64,000 nt of DNA from Desulfosediminicola flagellatus (GTDB lineage: Bacteria; Desulfobacterota; Desulfobulbia; Desulfobulbales; Desulfocapsaceae): assembly GCF_005116655.2 (NCBI RefSeq), contig NZ_CP050698.1, positions 1,642,501 to 1,706,500 of the forward strand, given 5' to 3'. The notes under the pieces were generated by a model. That model was given only the letters and a program-made list of their open reading frames with translations. It made no database searches and was not told the DNA's origin. This document shows positions 46,899-55,258 of this stretch, in pieces; positions within the stretch are counted from its first letter, which is position 1, and each line of letters starts with the position of its first letter. A program made the translations under genes and the position numbers.

Positions 46899-47498
46899 AT
46901 GGCTCATAGTTTACCGGATTTACCATATGCTTATGATGCACTGGAACCGTTTTTTGATATTAAGACCATGGAGATACATCATACGAAGCATCATCAGACG
47001 TATGTTGATAAGCTCAATACAGCATTGGAAGGACATGAATCTCTACGTCAACTCAGTGTCGAAGAACTGATACGGAACCTTGCTGCGGTACCTGAAAATA
47101 TCCGCACCGCCGTAAGAAATCATGGTGGGGGGCATGCGAATCATTCATTTTTCTGGCCACTGTTAGGTAAAAGTGTTGTTGCCGCTGGTCCGTCATATGA
47201 GGCAATAGTAAAGCAGTTTGGCAGCTTTGAAGAGTTTAAAAATATTTTTTCAACTACCGCTGCGCTCCTGTTCGGGAGTGGCTGGACATGGCTGGTTAAA
47301 GATGGGGATAGGTTGGAGATTCTGACAACCCAAAATCAAGACAGTCCTGTCAGTCTTGGCAAAAAGCCGATTTTAGGAATTGATGTATGGGAACATGCAT
47401 ATTATCTCAAGTATCAGAATAGAAGGCCCGAATATATAGAGGCGTTCTTTAATCTCATTAACTGGGAAAAGGTTAATGAGCATTTTGAATCTGCATAA
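46899..47498 (+). CDS. sodA: Superoxide dismutase, manganese-type signature
   Basis: Cytoplasmic Fe/Mn superoxide dismutase protecting an otherwise oxygen-sensitive cell. Metal ligands are His in [16 protein letters not shown] (about 26), His in [11 protein letters not shown] (about 82) and the DVWEHAYYL pair. The GGGHANH core and a Gln in the NQDSPV loop (rather than the Fe-type pattern) point to manganese. The start follows CTGGAGGA. Length 199 is typical. Metal choice cannot be settled from sequence alone. Confidence 0.93.
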   Translation: MAHSLPDLPYAYDALEPFFDIKTMEIHHTKHHQTYVDKLNTALEGHESLRQLSVEELIRNLAAVPENIRTAVRNHGGGHANHSFFWPLLGKSVVAAGPSYEAIVKQFGSFEEFKNIFSTTAALLFGSGWTWLVKDGDRLEILTTQNQDSPVSLGKKPILGIDVWEHAYYLKYQNRRPEYIEAFFNLINWEKVNEHFESA

Positions 47499-47529
47499 AA
47501 CTATCCAGGCAGTAACGTAGACCAATCAA

Positions 47530-47570
47530 CAACTCCTTTCCTGTGTATGGTGGAAAGGAGTTGTTCTGTT
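47530..47570 (+). terminator. Terminator of sodA
   Basis: CAACTCCTTTCC pairs perfectly with GGAAAGGAGTTG around ten bases and is followed by TTCTGTTTTA. It lies 31 bases after the sodA stop. Confidence 0.75.
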
Positions 47571-47577
47571 TTATTCA

Positions 47578-48051
47578 TCAGTAACGGGGTTCGCATCCAC
47601 CACGACAGTCATAGTTGATATATCCATTCGGGCATGGCTGATTGTAGTTGTAATCCCAGTTTTTACACGGTTCCTGATTGTGTGATTTTTTATCGCATCC
47701 ACCGCGGCAATCCATGTTTCTGTAACCTTGGGGACAGGGGCGGTTGTAGTCGTAATCCCAGTAAGTGCAATCTCCTCTGTTTTGCTGCGGTTGCTGGTTA
47801 CCGCCGCAGCGACGCGGTCCCTGGCAGGTCCTGTATTTTCCTCCTTTTATATCATCACAGAACGTTTCATACATATCGCCTGGCCGGCATGTTCCGCGAT
47901 TACTGTCGAGCCCAAGGGCTTGACACGGGGCAACTCCTCCTCGATTCTTCATTACTTGCCAGGGACCTGAGCAGTCAGAAGCAGCCATTACCAATGGTGG
48001 GGAAGAGAGCAACAGTAGGCTGAATAGAAGGGCGATGAGGGGTGCTTTCAT
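47578..48051 (-). CDS. Secreted Cys-rich protein with two tandem C-terminal repeats
   Basis: Family not recognised. The start at 48051 follows GGTGGAGG. A signal peptide (MKAPLIALLFSLLLLSSPPL, cleavage near AA-SDC) sends the 157-residue protein across the inner membrane. The mature part has about 18 Cys. The C-terminal half is two similar units of about 27 residues, each with W-D-Y-N/D-Y-N-x-PCPxGY...DCRGGC. Even Cys numbers in each unit suggest disulfides, giving a small, rigid exported module. Function unknown. Confidence 0.78.
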   Translation of the reverse strand: MKAPLIALLFSLLLLSSPPLVMAASDCSGPWQVMKNRGGVAPCQALGLDSNRGTCRPGDMYETFCDDIKGGKYRTCQGPRRCGGNQQPQQNRGDCTYWDYDYNRPCPQGYRNMDCRGGCDKKSHNQEPCKNWDYNYNQPCPNGYINYDCRGGCEPRY

Positions 48052-48432
48052 GGATGCCTCCACCAGAAGAGAGTTTTTCAATTACCTGACATGGGAAGTT
48101 GTAACCATCAGGTGTTTTGTAATAACCTTAAAATAGTATAGCGCAGAGAAAGTTGTATTGAAAAGGAACAGGGCTGGAAAAATTAAACTTTGAACAATAT
48201 GATCCGTATTTGTGCGTTTGTGCTCTGCGTTTGAACTCCGGAATGATGTTTTTAGAAATTCCCTGGAGGTGCTGAGTTGACAGTAGCTTTGGTGGAATAT
48301 ACATTTGAAAAGACATCTCCACGATGTTGTCACAAGGTACTCGCATTTTTTAAGTATCTACCAGGTTGTTTTGTGGCCGGATCAGGTCGCAATTTCGATT
48401 TCTTGGTGTCAAATCCGACAGGAGGAGTTTAC
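48052..48432. other. Intergenic region between divergent small genes
   Basis: Upstream of both the Cys-rich protein and the 48433 gene. Open frames on each strand extend into it but have no ribosome site. It ends with GGAGGAG, the ribosome site for 48433. Confidence 0.4.
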
Positions 48433-48807
48433 ATGACGGTCCAGCATTCGTTTTCGAAGATTGAAAAGGAACTATTGCCAGCCTTCAGGCAGCAGATAGG
48501 TGCAGCGGAATCGACCGAGGACGTGAGGAATTTTTTTGCTCACACGATTCTCGAACTTTTAAGCAGAGCAACTGAAGGAGAAATCAACGCGGTATTCGAA
48601 GACATAAAGCTCAATCACAATCCAGATAGCGATGAGTGCGGAAAATATAACCTGGGTGAGGCCATAACCTCTAAGGAAGCTTTTAAAGAGTTATGGAATA
48701 CTTCCGACCTGCAGCATATTATTGACCGTTTTGCGTATTCCGCCTGTAACAGATATAAACATCTGGAAAAGAAACCGGAAAAAACTGAATCAAAAATCCG
48801 TATGTAG
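48433..48807 (+). CDS. Small helical protein of unknown function
   Basis: The ATG at 48433 is chosen for the strong GGAGGAG seven bases upstream. Longer in-frame starts are not supported. The 124-residue protein is soluble, mostly helical and acidic with a basic Lys-rich tail (HLEKKPEKTESKIRM). Family not recognised. A good terminator follows. Confidence 0.7.
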   Translation: MTVQHSFSKIEKELLPAFRQQIGAAESTEDVRNFFAHTILELLSRATEGEINAVFEDIKLNHNPDSDECGKYNLGEAITSKEAFKELWNTSDLQHIIDRFAYSACNRYKHLEKKPEKTESKIRM

Positions 48808-48840
48808 TTTCGTAGACTATATTTTTACAAGATCTTAGCT

Positions 48841-48882
48841 ATAGCAGTTTGCCTTCAATCAAGGCGAGCTGCTATTTTTTTT
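48841..48882 (+). terminator. Terminator after the 48433 gene
   Basis: ATAGCAG and GCCTT pair with AAGGC and GCTGCTAT around CAATC, with an internal mismatch, followed by eight T. A canonical intrinsic terminator. Confidence 0.8.
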
Positions 48883-49270
48883 GTGATATTCTTTAATAGT
48901 TATCACCGGAATTCAGATTAGTATCGTGAGGAGTTAGGAAAGAATAGATCAGGTCGTTGTGTTCTGGAGTATGAGAGGCAGGCAGCAGGAGCTCTTAGAA
49001 AAATACGGCTCCCGTTCTTTCCTGATCTACCTGAAAGGACACAACCAACCTCAGTAGCTGGAAAATCATGAAAAGAAGTTTTCTTCAAAAGCTTGGGAAC
49101 GCTCTGGCTGATATCACCCCGCCTATAGGGTGGTGATCTGATCGTGTTGAAACAGTTCCCGGAAGAACACCGCTTTTTGATAATTTGCGGGGCTCTGATG
49201 AACGTTGCAATTCAACGTTGTTAAGTCGCAAATATCCGTTATTTGATCTCGTATAAGTGATCTTGTCAGA
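48883..49270. other. Gap with several unexplained inverted segments
   Basis: No gene supported. Three sets of complementary segments lie in crossed order (AGGAAAGAA, TAGATCAGG and GTTGTGT at 48936-48962 against partners at 49015-49045). Further hairpins are ATCACC/GGTGGTGAT near 49113-49139 and AACGTTG/CAACGTT at 49201-49219. A small structured RNA is possible but not shown. Confidence 0.4.
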
Positions 49271-49603
49271 TCAGGCTTTAACGAGCCGCAGGTGATGATT
49301 TTCCCGAATTCTTTTCCAGAGTTCTTTGATAATTACCATGGCGGGATCTTCATAGTCATCATAATCCCTGCCAAGGTATGAGCGGCAGGAGGAGATGAGG
49401 TGATCGTTACCATTGTACAGGCCGAACTCTTCCCGAATTGACTTGGCCATTGTCAGGTAGACAGCAGAATCAAGTTCATGCTCTGACATCTTGGCCATAG
49501 TGACCCTGTCACGTAACTGAAGGTCTTCAAAAAGTATGTTTACTACTTCATTTACCGATCTTGGGGGCTGTTTGGGTTCTAAATAATCAATAGGCTGAAA
49601 CAT
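49271..49603 (-). CDS. Small conserved-looking protein, DUF6794-like
   Basis: A 110-residue soluble helical protein. The order PPRSVNEVVNILFEDL, a middle AVYLTMAKSIREEFGLYNGN and the end DPAMVIIKELWKRI recalls the DUF6794 family as I remember it. Profile comparison is required to confirm. No function is known. It is not in an evident operon. Confidence 0.6.
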   Translation of the reverse strand: MFQPIDYLEPKQPPRSVNEVVNILFEDLQLRDRVTMAKMSEHELDSAVYLTMAKSIREEFGLYNGNDHLISSCRSYLGRDYDDYEDPAMVIIKELWKRIRENHHLRLVKA

Positions 49604-50088
49604 TGTCTTATACGGTTAAAGCTGGGCAACCAGTCAGGTCTTTCTATAATGACAGAGTGTTGCTGTATTTTTTAGGTGGTTTCCGCCTCGGCAAAAACAC
49701 ATAGTTTACGATGTCGATATGGTGGAAAGCATATCTCACATTGTAAGACATTGTGCTGATCTGTCACGGGGAAAGTCAGGCTGTGGGTCAAGTGGAGATG
49801 AATGCAATGGGCGAAAAGACACTCTTTGCAAGAAACAATATAAATAGTGAAGATTGGTTTCTGATAAGGGTATCTGCATGATTACTTTAGGTATCCCTAA
49901 GAGTATTTTTGTATCATAGCTGCTGGTAGATTGTGATATAAGCGGGTGCCATATCTCAGTATTCAAAATTCTTAAAAGTATATTAAGTAAAATTGAGTTG
50001 AGCTGGTTTGCTGAAGCGTAATGATGAAAAGGGAGATAATAAACCGCAGTGCAGGGTTGCATTGCGGTTTATCGTTTTAATCTGAACT
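49604..50088. other. Gap with one strong hairpin near its right end
   Basis: No supported gene in about 485 bases. At 50039-50072 ATAAACCGCA.TGCA pairs with TGCATTGCGGTTTAT. It follows the stop of the minus-strand phosphatidyltransferase but its T-run is on the plus strand, so termination of that gene is only possible, not clear. Confidence 0.45.
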
Positions 50089-51384
50089 TCAGGTGCTTTG
50101 ACCTGCATCTCTCCATTTGTGCCCAATAACCATGTAAATAATGACCGATGAGAGGATAAGGTATCCAAACATTTGAACATTTTTTGTCTTGAGCACAAAA
50201 ACAAGTGCGACGATAATAGTGGAACTGATCAGAAAGAATAGTGGTCGGGGAATCTGTTTTAAAATAATTCGACCGAAGTGTGCAAAACGTATATGACTAA
50301 TCATCAGGCCTGATGAGATGATGGCTACTGCTGCGAGGAAGTGTGGAGGCATAACAAGAGCAGCGCCAAGAACGATCAGAGCACCTGCAGGGCTGGGCAA
50401 GCCGTTAAAAATTCCATCAGGCAGATCGGTACGAAGCTTGTCGACGGTTACAAACCTGATCAGGCGATAGGCAACTGCCGCAATGAATATAAGGCCGAAT
50501 AACCAGGCCAGTGTGCCGCCGGACTGATAAATAACATAAGCCGGGGCTAGACCAAAGCTGACAAAATCGGCTATGTCATCAAGGTATGGTCCGTATTTGG
50601 TACCACCATGTTTTTCTGCCATTCTGCCATCAAACAGATCAAAGAGCTGTCCGACAATAATCACACAAATGGCATAACCAAAGCGCAGCTCATGGGTTAA
50701 AACAAGGCTGGTAATACCGCAGATGAAGTTGAGCGTCGAAAGAATGTCAGCATAAAGTCTGTTCGGAATGAATTTGAAGGCAACAGAGGCTCCCGCTAAA
50801 ATAATACAGGCAAGAAGAACTTCATCGCCGATATTAATGAGATGAGGATTTTCATCAATCAAAGCGCAGAAAATTACAAGCACAAAGCAAATAATTGCTT
50901 TAATTTTCCCAAAGTTATTGGCCGCTCCTGAAATCTTGAGTGCTGTAAGAATGCGACGCGCAAAGAATTGACCAGCTACCTCAATACCTATGAGTATCCA
51001 GACAAGATGTGTCGATAATATACCGACATAGGCAAAACCAAGCATAGGTGGGAGGTAGGTTAGTTTATCGCAGAAGGGATCAAGCGTTTCTCCCCATCTC
51101 GTTCCCAGATTGCAATTTCTGGCAACCATACCGTCAACCCCATCAAGGATGGCTGCAATGGTGAAGATGAAAATAGCCAGTGATTGGAAATTACTCATGA
51201 AGTAGAGAAAAAATCCGACAATGGCCATACCAGAACGCCAGTAACAAATAGAATTAGGATGCATTAGCCACTGGTTGGCCATCACATAGTCTTTCATTGT
51301 CTGTTTGCGAAGCATCCATGAGAGCCAAACAAACATCAGCGTCCCGATAGCGCCTGAAGCAGTGATAACTAATAATCTTTCCAT
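50089..51384 (-). CDS. Tandem two-domain CDP-alcohol phosphatidyltransferase
   Basis: Integral-membrane phospholipid synthase family (PgsA/PssA). Uniquely, two complete domains sit in one 431-residue chain. Domain 1 carries the full motif D81-x2-D84-G85-x2-A88-R89-x8-G98-x3-D102-x3-D106. Domain 2 carries D248-x2-D251-G252-x2-A255-E256-x7-G264-x3-D268-x3-D272, with Glu in place of Arg and one residue fewer. The second is PssA-like (FVSFGLAPA afterwards). Each domain is flanked by about six helices. The ATG at 51384 is preferred over a TTG four codons earlier. It could make two lipids, or one domain could be inactive. The substrates are unknown. Confidence 0.88.
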   Translation of the reverse strand: MERLLVITASGAIGTLMFVWLSWMLRKQTMKDYVMANQWLMHPNSICYWRSGMAIVGFFLYFMSNFQSLAIFIFTIAAILDGVDGMVARNCNLGTRWGETLDPFCDKLTYLPPMLGFAYVGILSTHLVWILIGIEVAGQFFARRILTALKISGAANNFGKIKAIICFVLVIFCALIDENPHLINIGDEVLLACIILAGASVAFKFIPNRLYADILSTLNFICGITSLVLTHELRFGYAICVIIVGQLFDLFDGRMAEKHGGTKYGPYLDDIADFVSFGLAPAYVIYQSGGTLAWLFGLIFIAAVAYRLIRFVTVDKLRTDLPDGIFNGLPSPAGALIVLGAALVMPPHFLAAVAIISSGLMISHIRFAHFGRIILKQIPRPLFFLISSTIIVALVFVLKTKNVQMFGYLILSSVIIYMVIGHKWRDAGQST

Positions 51385-51611
51385 TTTATCTCTCAATAAA
51401 TATCATAATTCGTAATACATAATCATTTTCCGGAACTCTACAGAGTTTTACTATCGCAGCACTGTTTACCATTTTCAGCATGATTAGTCTATTAGCGAGA
51501 GTTCTGCGTGTATCGACTTTTGGTGGAAGCAGTATTTTCGATCTGACTAAATTCTAATATAGTGTAAATGTCCTTTTGATTTTTACGACTAATTGGGTTA
51601 GGAATGTCGCT

Positions 51612-51760
51612 CTAGTAGACTGTCGGACTAAACCCTTTTTCCTCAACCCAGTGTTATTGTCGAAGAAATAATGCTAGTAAATAGAGTTATATGGCTGCGC
51701 TTAATTATCTGCCAATGCCTTGGATTGAGATAGGAAATGCTCAATCTGACAGCCTCCTGA
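51612..51760. repeat. Third, diverged copy of the 147-bp inverted-repeat element
   Basis: About 149 bases ending in CTAGTAGACTGTCGGACTAA and TTGAGC..CTGACAGCCTCCTGA, related to the ends of the copies at 29.6 kb. The shared core AATAATGCT.GTAA.AT...TATATGGCTGCGCTTA matches them well. It lies about 22 kb from those copies, so the family is interspersed. Confidence 0.75.
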
Positions 51761-51806
51761 TCTGTGGAATATATCACGACGATGTTTTAAATTTGGAGTG
51801 TAGTAA

Positions 51807-54179
51807 ATGGGAATGACGCTGCTTATAGCAGAGAAACCGAGTGTTGGAAAAGATCTTGCCACTTTCCTGGGGATAGAGCGCCGGGGAAAAGGTTTTTTTT
51901 CGTGCAAAAATGACATTATCTGTACCTGGTGTGTCGGCCATATTCTGGAACAGGCTGATCCTGATGTGTATAATCCTCGTTTCAAGCGATGGCGTTCAGA
52001 AGATCTACCGATCATACCTGAGAAGTGGATTCTTGAACCCATCCCCCGTTCGCGGGAACAACTTCGTATAATTGAGAATTTTCTAAAAAATGCGGACAAT
52101 GTCATTAATGCAGGCGACCCGGAGCGTGAAGGTCAGCTGATTATTGATGAGGTCCTCGACTATCTGGGATACACCGGACCTGCTGAACGATTATGGATTT
52201 CGGCACTTGATGTGCGAACCATAAAGAAAGGCTTTGCAAACCTGCGTGACAATAACGCATTTAAAAACATCAAGGATGCTGCAATCTGCAGATCCAATGC
52301 GGACTGGCTGGTTGGTATTAATGTCACTCGTGGCCTCACTCTTGCTGCTGCTCAGCAGAATACAGTGCTTTCTGCAGGAAGAGTTCAGACACCAACGCTC
52401 TCTCTGGTAGTCGATAGAGACCGTGAGATTGAGCAATTTACCAAAAAGCCATATTGGGTGTTGCGGGCAACTGTTAACCACGTCAACGGTGAATATCTTG
52501 CCACCTGGGAGCCAAACGAACTGGCACCGGGACTTGATCCTGAAGGTCGTCTTGTCAATCCGAAGGTAGCAGAGCAGATTGCCTTAAAGGTAACGGGCCA
52601 GGATGGTGTTGTTACCAGCAAAAAAGATTCATTAAAGGTCAAGAAACCGCCGCTGCCATTCCTGCTTTCAGATCTCCAGAAGAAAGCCGAAGATAAATTT
52701 GGTTATTCCCCTAAACAAACCCTTGAGTTAGGGCAGGGGTTGTATGAAAAGCATAAGGTGCTGACCTATATGCGTACTGAGTGCCGCTATCTGCCTAATG
52801 AGATGTTTGAAGATGCACCAAGTGTATTAAAGACACTCAGGGACCAGAATATTGAAGGCGCTCATGAAGCAGACCCAACCATTCAGTCACCTGCGTGGGA
52901 TACCAAAAAACAGGGCGCTGAAGCACATCATGGTATTATCCCTACCGAGGTAATGCCCAGGAATCTCACTCCTGATGAACAGAATATCTACCTCTTGGTC
53001 GCGAAACGTTTTTTGAAACAGTTCTATCCAGATTACAAATACTATTCGAGTTCCATTATCATCGACGTGAAAGATGAATTATGGAAGGGCAATGGTATCA
53101 AGGTTAAAGAACAGGGCTGGATGGCACTCAACGATCAGCAGACCAAAGAAAAATTTCTGCCTCAAGTTAAAAAGGGTGATCCTGTTTCAATTGATAAGGT
53201 AGACAAGGAACAGAAATCTACCAAACCACCCAGCAGGTTTACAGAAGGTTCTCTGCAGGTGGCTATGACAGAGGTGCATAAATATGTAGAAGACCCTGTC
53301 ATTAAAGCACGGTTGAAAGAGAACTCCGGAATCGGCACTTCAGCTACCCGTACCAATATAATAACCGAACTGCAGAACAGGAATTACCTGGAGAAAAAAG
53401 GCAAGATACTTATCTCGACTCCACTTGGTAGAGAACTCATTGCCAAAATTCATCCATCGTTGAAAAGCCCGGGTATGACAGCAATCTGGGAGGATGCACT
53501 CGATAGAATCTGTGAGGGGGAACTGGGACGGGAAGAGTTTATTGCAGAATTGACTAAACGTATGTCCAATATGGTCAAGTACGCTCTGGCCACGAGATTC
53601 TCAGAGGAAGTAACAGGTAAAATCTATCGCTGCTTATGTGGTGATCGTCTTTCACGGCTTGAATCGAAAAACAAGAAAGGAAAGTATTTCTGGATATGTA
53701 ATTCAGGTCAGGACAAAGGGTGCCCTTTGCGCTCAGATTTTAATGGTGCTCCTGGTGCAGCATTTATGGACAGGCCTGAAACAGGGCCGGAATGCCCGCA
53801 TTGCAAAAAAGGTTACCTCATCCGATATGAAAGTAATCGAAAAATGGGGAATTATTTCTGGGCCTGCTCGACAGGTAAAGAAGGGAATTGCCCACTGTTA
53901 CGAGATGACAATGGAACACCGGGGCAGCCTATAGTTGATCCGAATGCTCCTAAGGTTCCATGCCCTGAGAAAGGGTGCAAGCAGATGGTCACGCTTGTTC
54001 AATCGCAGAATAATTCCAAATTTTATTACTGGAAATGTCAGAACGCCTCTCATCCACTGCGACTCAATGATAATGGGAAGCCGGGCGAAGTTATGAGCTT
54101 TGGCAAAAAGAACCCGCCTAAAGGACCACAGTCACAGCCACAAAAACAACAACATAATGAACCGGCAAATAAAGGTTGA
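51807..54179 (+). CDS. topB: DNA topoisomerase III (type IA)
   Basis: Type IA topoisomerase that decatenates DNA. The TOPRIM region starts with LLIAEKPSVGKDLA and holds GDPEREGQLI. The active-site Tyr is in LTYMRTECRYLP (near residue 322). Catalytic core is followed from about 600 by three C-terminal zinc-finger-like units (CLCGDRLSR, CPHCKKGYLIRY, CPEKGCKQMV), each with a paired CP/CxxxxxxCPL partner, and a Gln/Pro-rich tail. Length 790. A GGAG lies 11 bases before the ATG. It is three bases before the YciH-like gene. Confidence 0.93.
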   Translation: MGMTLLIAEKPSVGKDLATFLGIERRGKGFFSCKNDIICTWCVGHILEQADPDVYNPRFKRWRSEDLPIIPEKWILEPIPRSREQLRIIENFLKNADNVINAGDPEREGQLIIDEVLDYLGYTGPAERLWISALDVRTIKKGFANLRDNNAFKNIKDAAICRSNADWLVGINVTRGLTLAAAQQNTVLSAGRVQTPTLSLVVDRDREIEQFTKKPYWVLRATVNHVNGEYLATWEPNELAPGLDPEGRLVNPKVAEQIALKVTGQDGVVTSKKDSLKVKKPPLPFLLSDLQKKAEDKFGYSPKQTLELGQGLYEKHKVLTYMRTECRYLPNEMFEDAPSVLKTLRDQNIEGAHEADPTIQSPAWDTKKQGAEAHHGIIPTEVMPRNLTPDEQNIYLLVAKRFLKQFYPDYKYYSSSIIIDVKDELWKGNGIKVKEQGWMALNDQQTKEKFLPQVKKGDPVSIDKVDKEQKSTKPPSRFTEGSLQVAMTEVHKYVEDPVIKARLKENSGIGTSATRTNIITELQNRNYLEKKGKILISTPLGRELIAKIHPSLKSPGMTAIWEDALDRICEGELGREEFIAELTKRMSNMVKYALATRFSEEVTGKIYRCLCGDRLSRLESKNKKGKYFWICNSGQDKGCPLRSDFNGAPGAAFMDRPETGPECPHCKKGYLIRYESNRKMGNYFWACSTGKEGNCPLLRDDNGTPGQPIVDPNAPKVPCPEKGCKQMVTLVQSQNNSKFYYWKCQNASHPLRLNDNGKPGEVMSFGKKNPPKGPQSQPQKQQHNEPANKG

Positions 54180-54182
54180 GTC

Positions 54183-54554
54183 ATGGCAAAATATACATCC
54201 AAAAGAGCAACATCAGGTCTTGTATATTCAACCGATAAAGGGAAGATGTGTCCGGGGTGCGGCCATCCTGCCAAACAGTGTTGCTGTAGTAAGAAAAACA
54301 GTACCCCTGCAGGTGATGGTGTAGTGCGCGTGAGCCGTCAGACCAAAGGACGTAAAGGGAGTGGTGTATCCATAATTACCGGACTTCCACTTGCAGGAGC
54401 CGAACTGAAGCAACTCGCCAAAAAACTCAAGCAGCAGTGCGGTACTGGCGGGACGATTAAGGACGGTGCGATTGAAATTCAGGGTGATCATAGAGATGTG
54501 CTGGTGGCTGCGCTGATCAAGGCCGGCTATCAGGCAAAACTTGCTGGTGGTTGA
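54183..54554 (+). CDS. yciH: SUI1/eIF1-like YciH family protein
   Basis: Bacterial relative of eukaryotic initiation factor 1. The SUI1 domain occupies about 48-120 (RQTKGRKGSGVSIITGLPL and LKQQCGTGGTIKDGAIEIQG). The N-terminus has a CPGCGHPAKQCCC cluster that may bind zinc. Length 123 is close to E. coli YciH (108). It follows topB by three bases and is probably co-transcribed. The physiological role in bacteria is not settled. Confidence 0.93.
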   Translation: MAKYTSKRATSGLVYSTDKGKMCPGCGHPAKQCCCSKKNSTPAGDGVVRVSRQTKGRKGSGVSIITGLPLAGAELKQLAKKLKQQCGTGGTIKDGAIEIQGDHRDVLVAALIKAGYQAKLAGG

Positions 54555-54692
54555 TGCTGCTGTGAAACGAATTGCCCGCATTGTTTTAAGAGCCACAACA
54601 CGTTGAAGAGATGGCTCGCTGATGTTGCACTGTGTTTTTCGAATTTGCAGCTATTTTAAGAAAAATAATGATGTATGTTTATTTCAGGTTTA

Positions 54693-54860
54693 ACTCGAGT
54701 CCTGTCATGCATCAGGTGTCTAATTCTGCTCGCCCTTTTCACTTCCTGACTTCGTTACTCCTTCAGTTACATAGCGCTGCTATGCTCCATCAGTCATGCC
54801 TTGCAGGAAGAGAAAAAACTTCACAGTATTACCACATCTGACACATGACATGACACGAGT
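54693..54860. repeat. 168-bp imperfect palindromic element
   Basis: Almost the entire stretch is self-complementary. The outer arms ACTCG(A/T)GTC(A/C)TGTCATG face each other, and the two sides pair with CTTCCTG inner segments and a CATAGC/GCTATG centre. It has MITE-like architecture, no coding capacity and no other full copy in this window. The rest of 54555-54984 holds nothing I can assign. Confidence 0.7.
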
Positions 54861-54984
54861 CTCCTCCATCCATTTTAGTTTAATATTTTGAGCTAATCAT
54901 GCCTGCCCTCTGTTTTCCGAAAATGCCTTACAGTACACTTTGAGATAAAGGCGTTTGGGTGCGAGGAGTAACCTCTATTGACAT

Positions 54985-55191
54985 TTATCCCGGATATAGA
55001 TCAAGGTCATCTAACGGGCTTAGCACTCCATGGCCACCCTGATGAAGTACATGGGGATAGATCATTGTTGTAGCAATATCATTGTGTCCTAGCAGCGCCT
55101 GAATAGTTCTGATATCATTACCTCGCTGCAGAAGATGGGTGGCAAAAGTATGACGAAAAGTATGAGCACTCACCTTTAGTTGTGCTAGCCG
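54985..55191 (-). pseudogene. C-terminal remnant of an integron-type tyrosine recombinase
   Basis: About 68 residues only. [12 protein letters not shown] carries the second catalytic Arg and His, [16 protein letters not shown] the His and catalytic Tyr, and [12 protein letters not shown] matches the typical IntI C-terminus. The first catalytic Arg region and all N-terminal domains are missing: the frame stops at the IS21 end. It is therefore inactive. The orientation (minus, cassette-like genes on the plus strand to the right) is that of an integron. Confidence 0.8.
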
Positions 55192-55258
55192 AAAATTGAC
55201 CACCTAAAGCAGTCCCTCTGCTACTATGATTTGAAAAAATCATAAAGGGGGGAAGGAG

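Noticed and set aside
48082..48346. Minus-strand frames of 72 to 83 codons between the Cys-rich protein gene and 48433
   Set aside because: No ribosome site, no protein-like composition and overlapping frames of each other; likely chance.
49736..50204. Minus-strand frames of 73 and 108 codons downstream of the phosphatidyltransferase
   Set aside because: One overlaps that gene in another frame and neither has a ribosome site or recognisable sequence.
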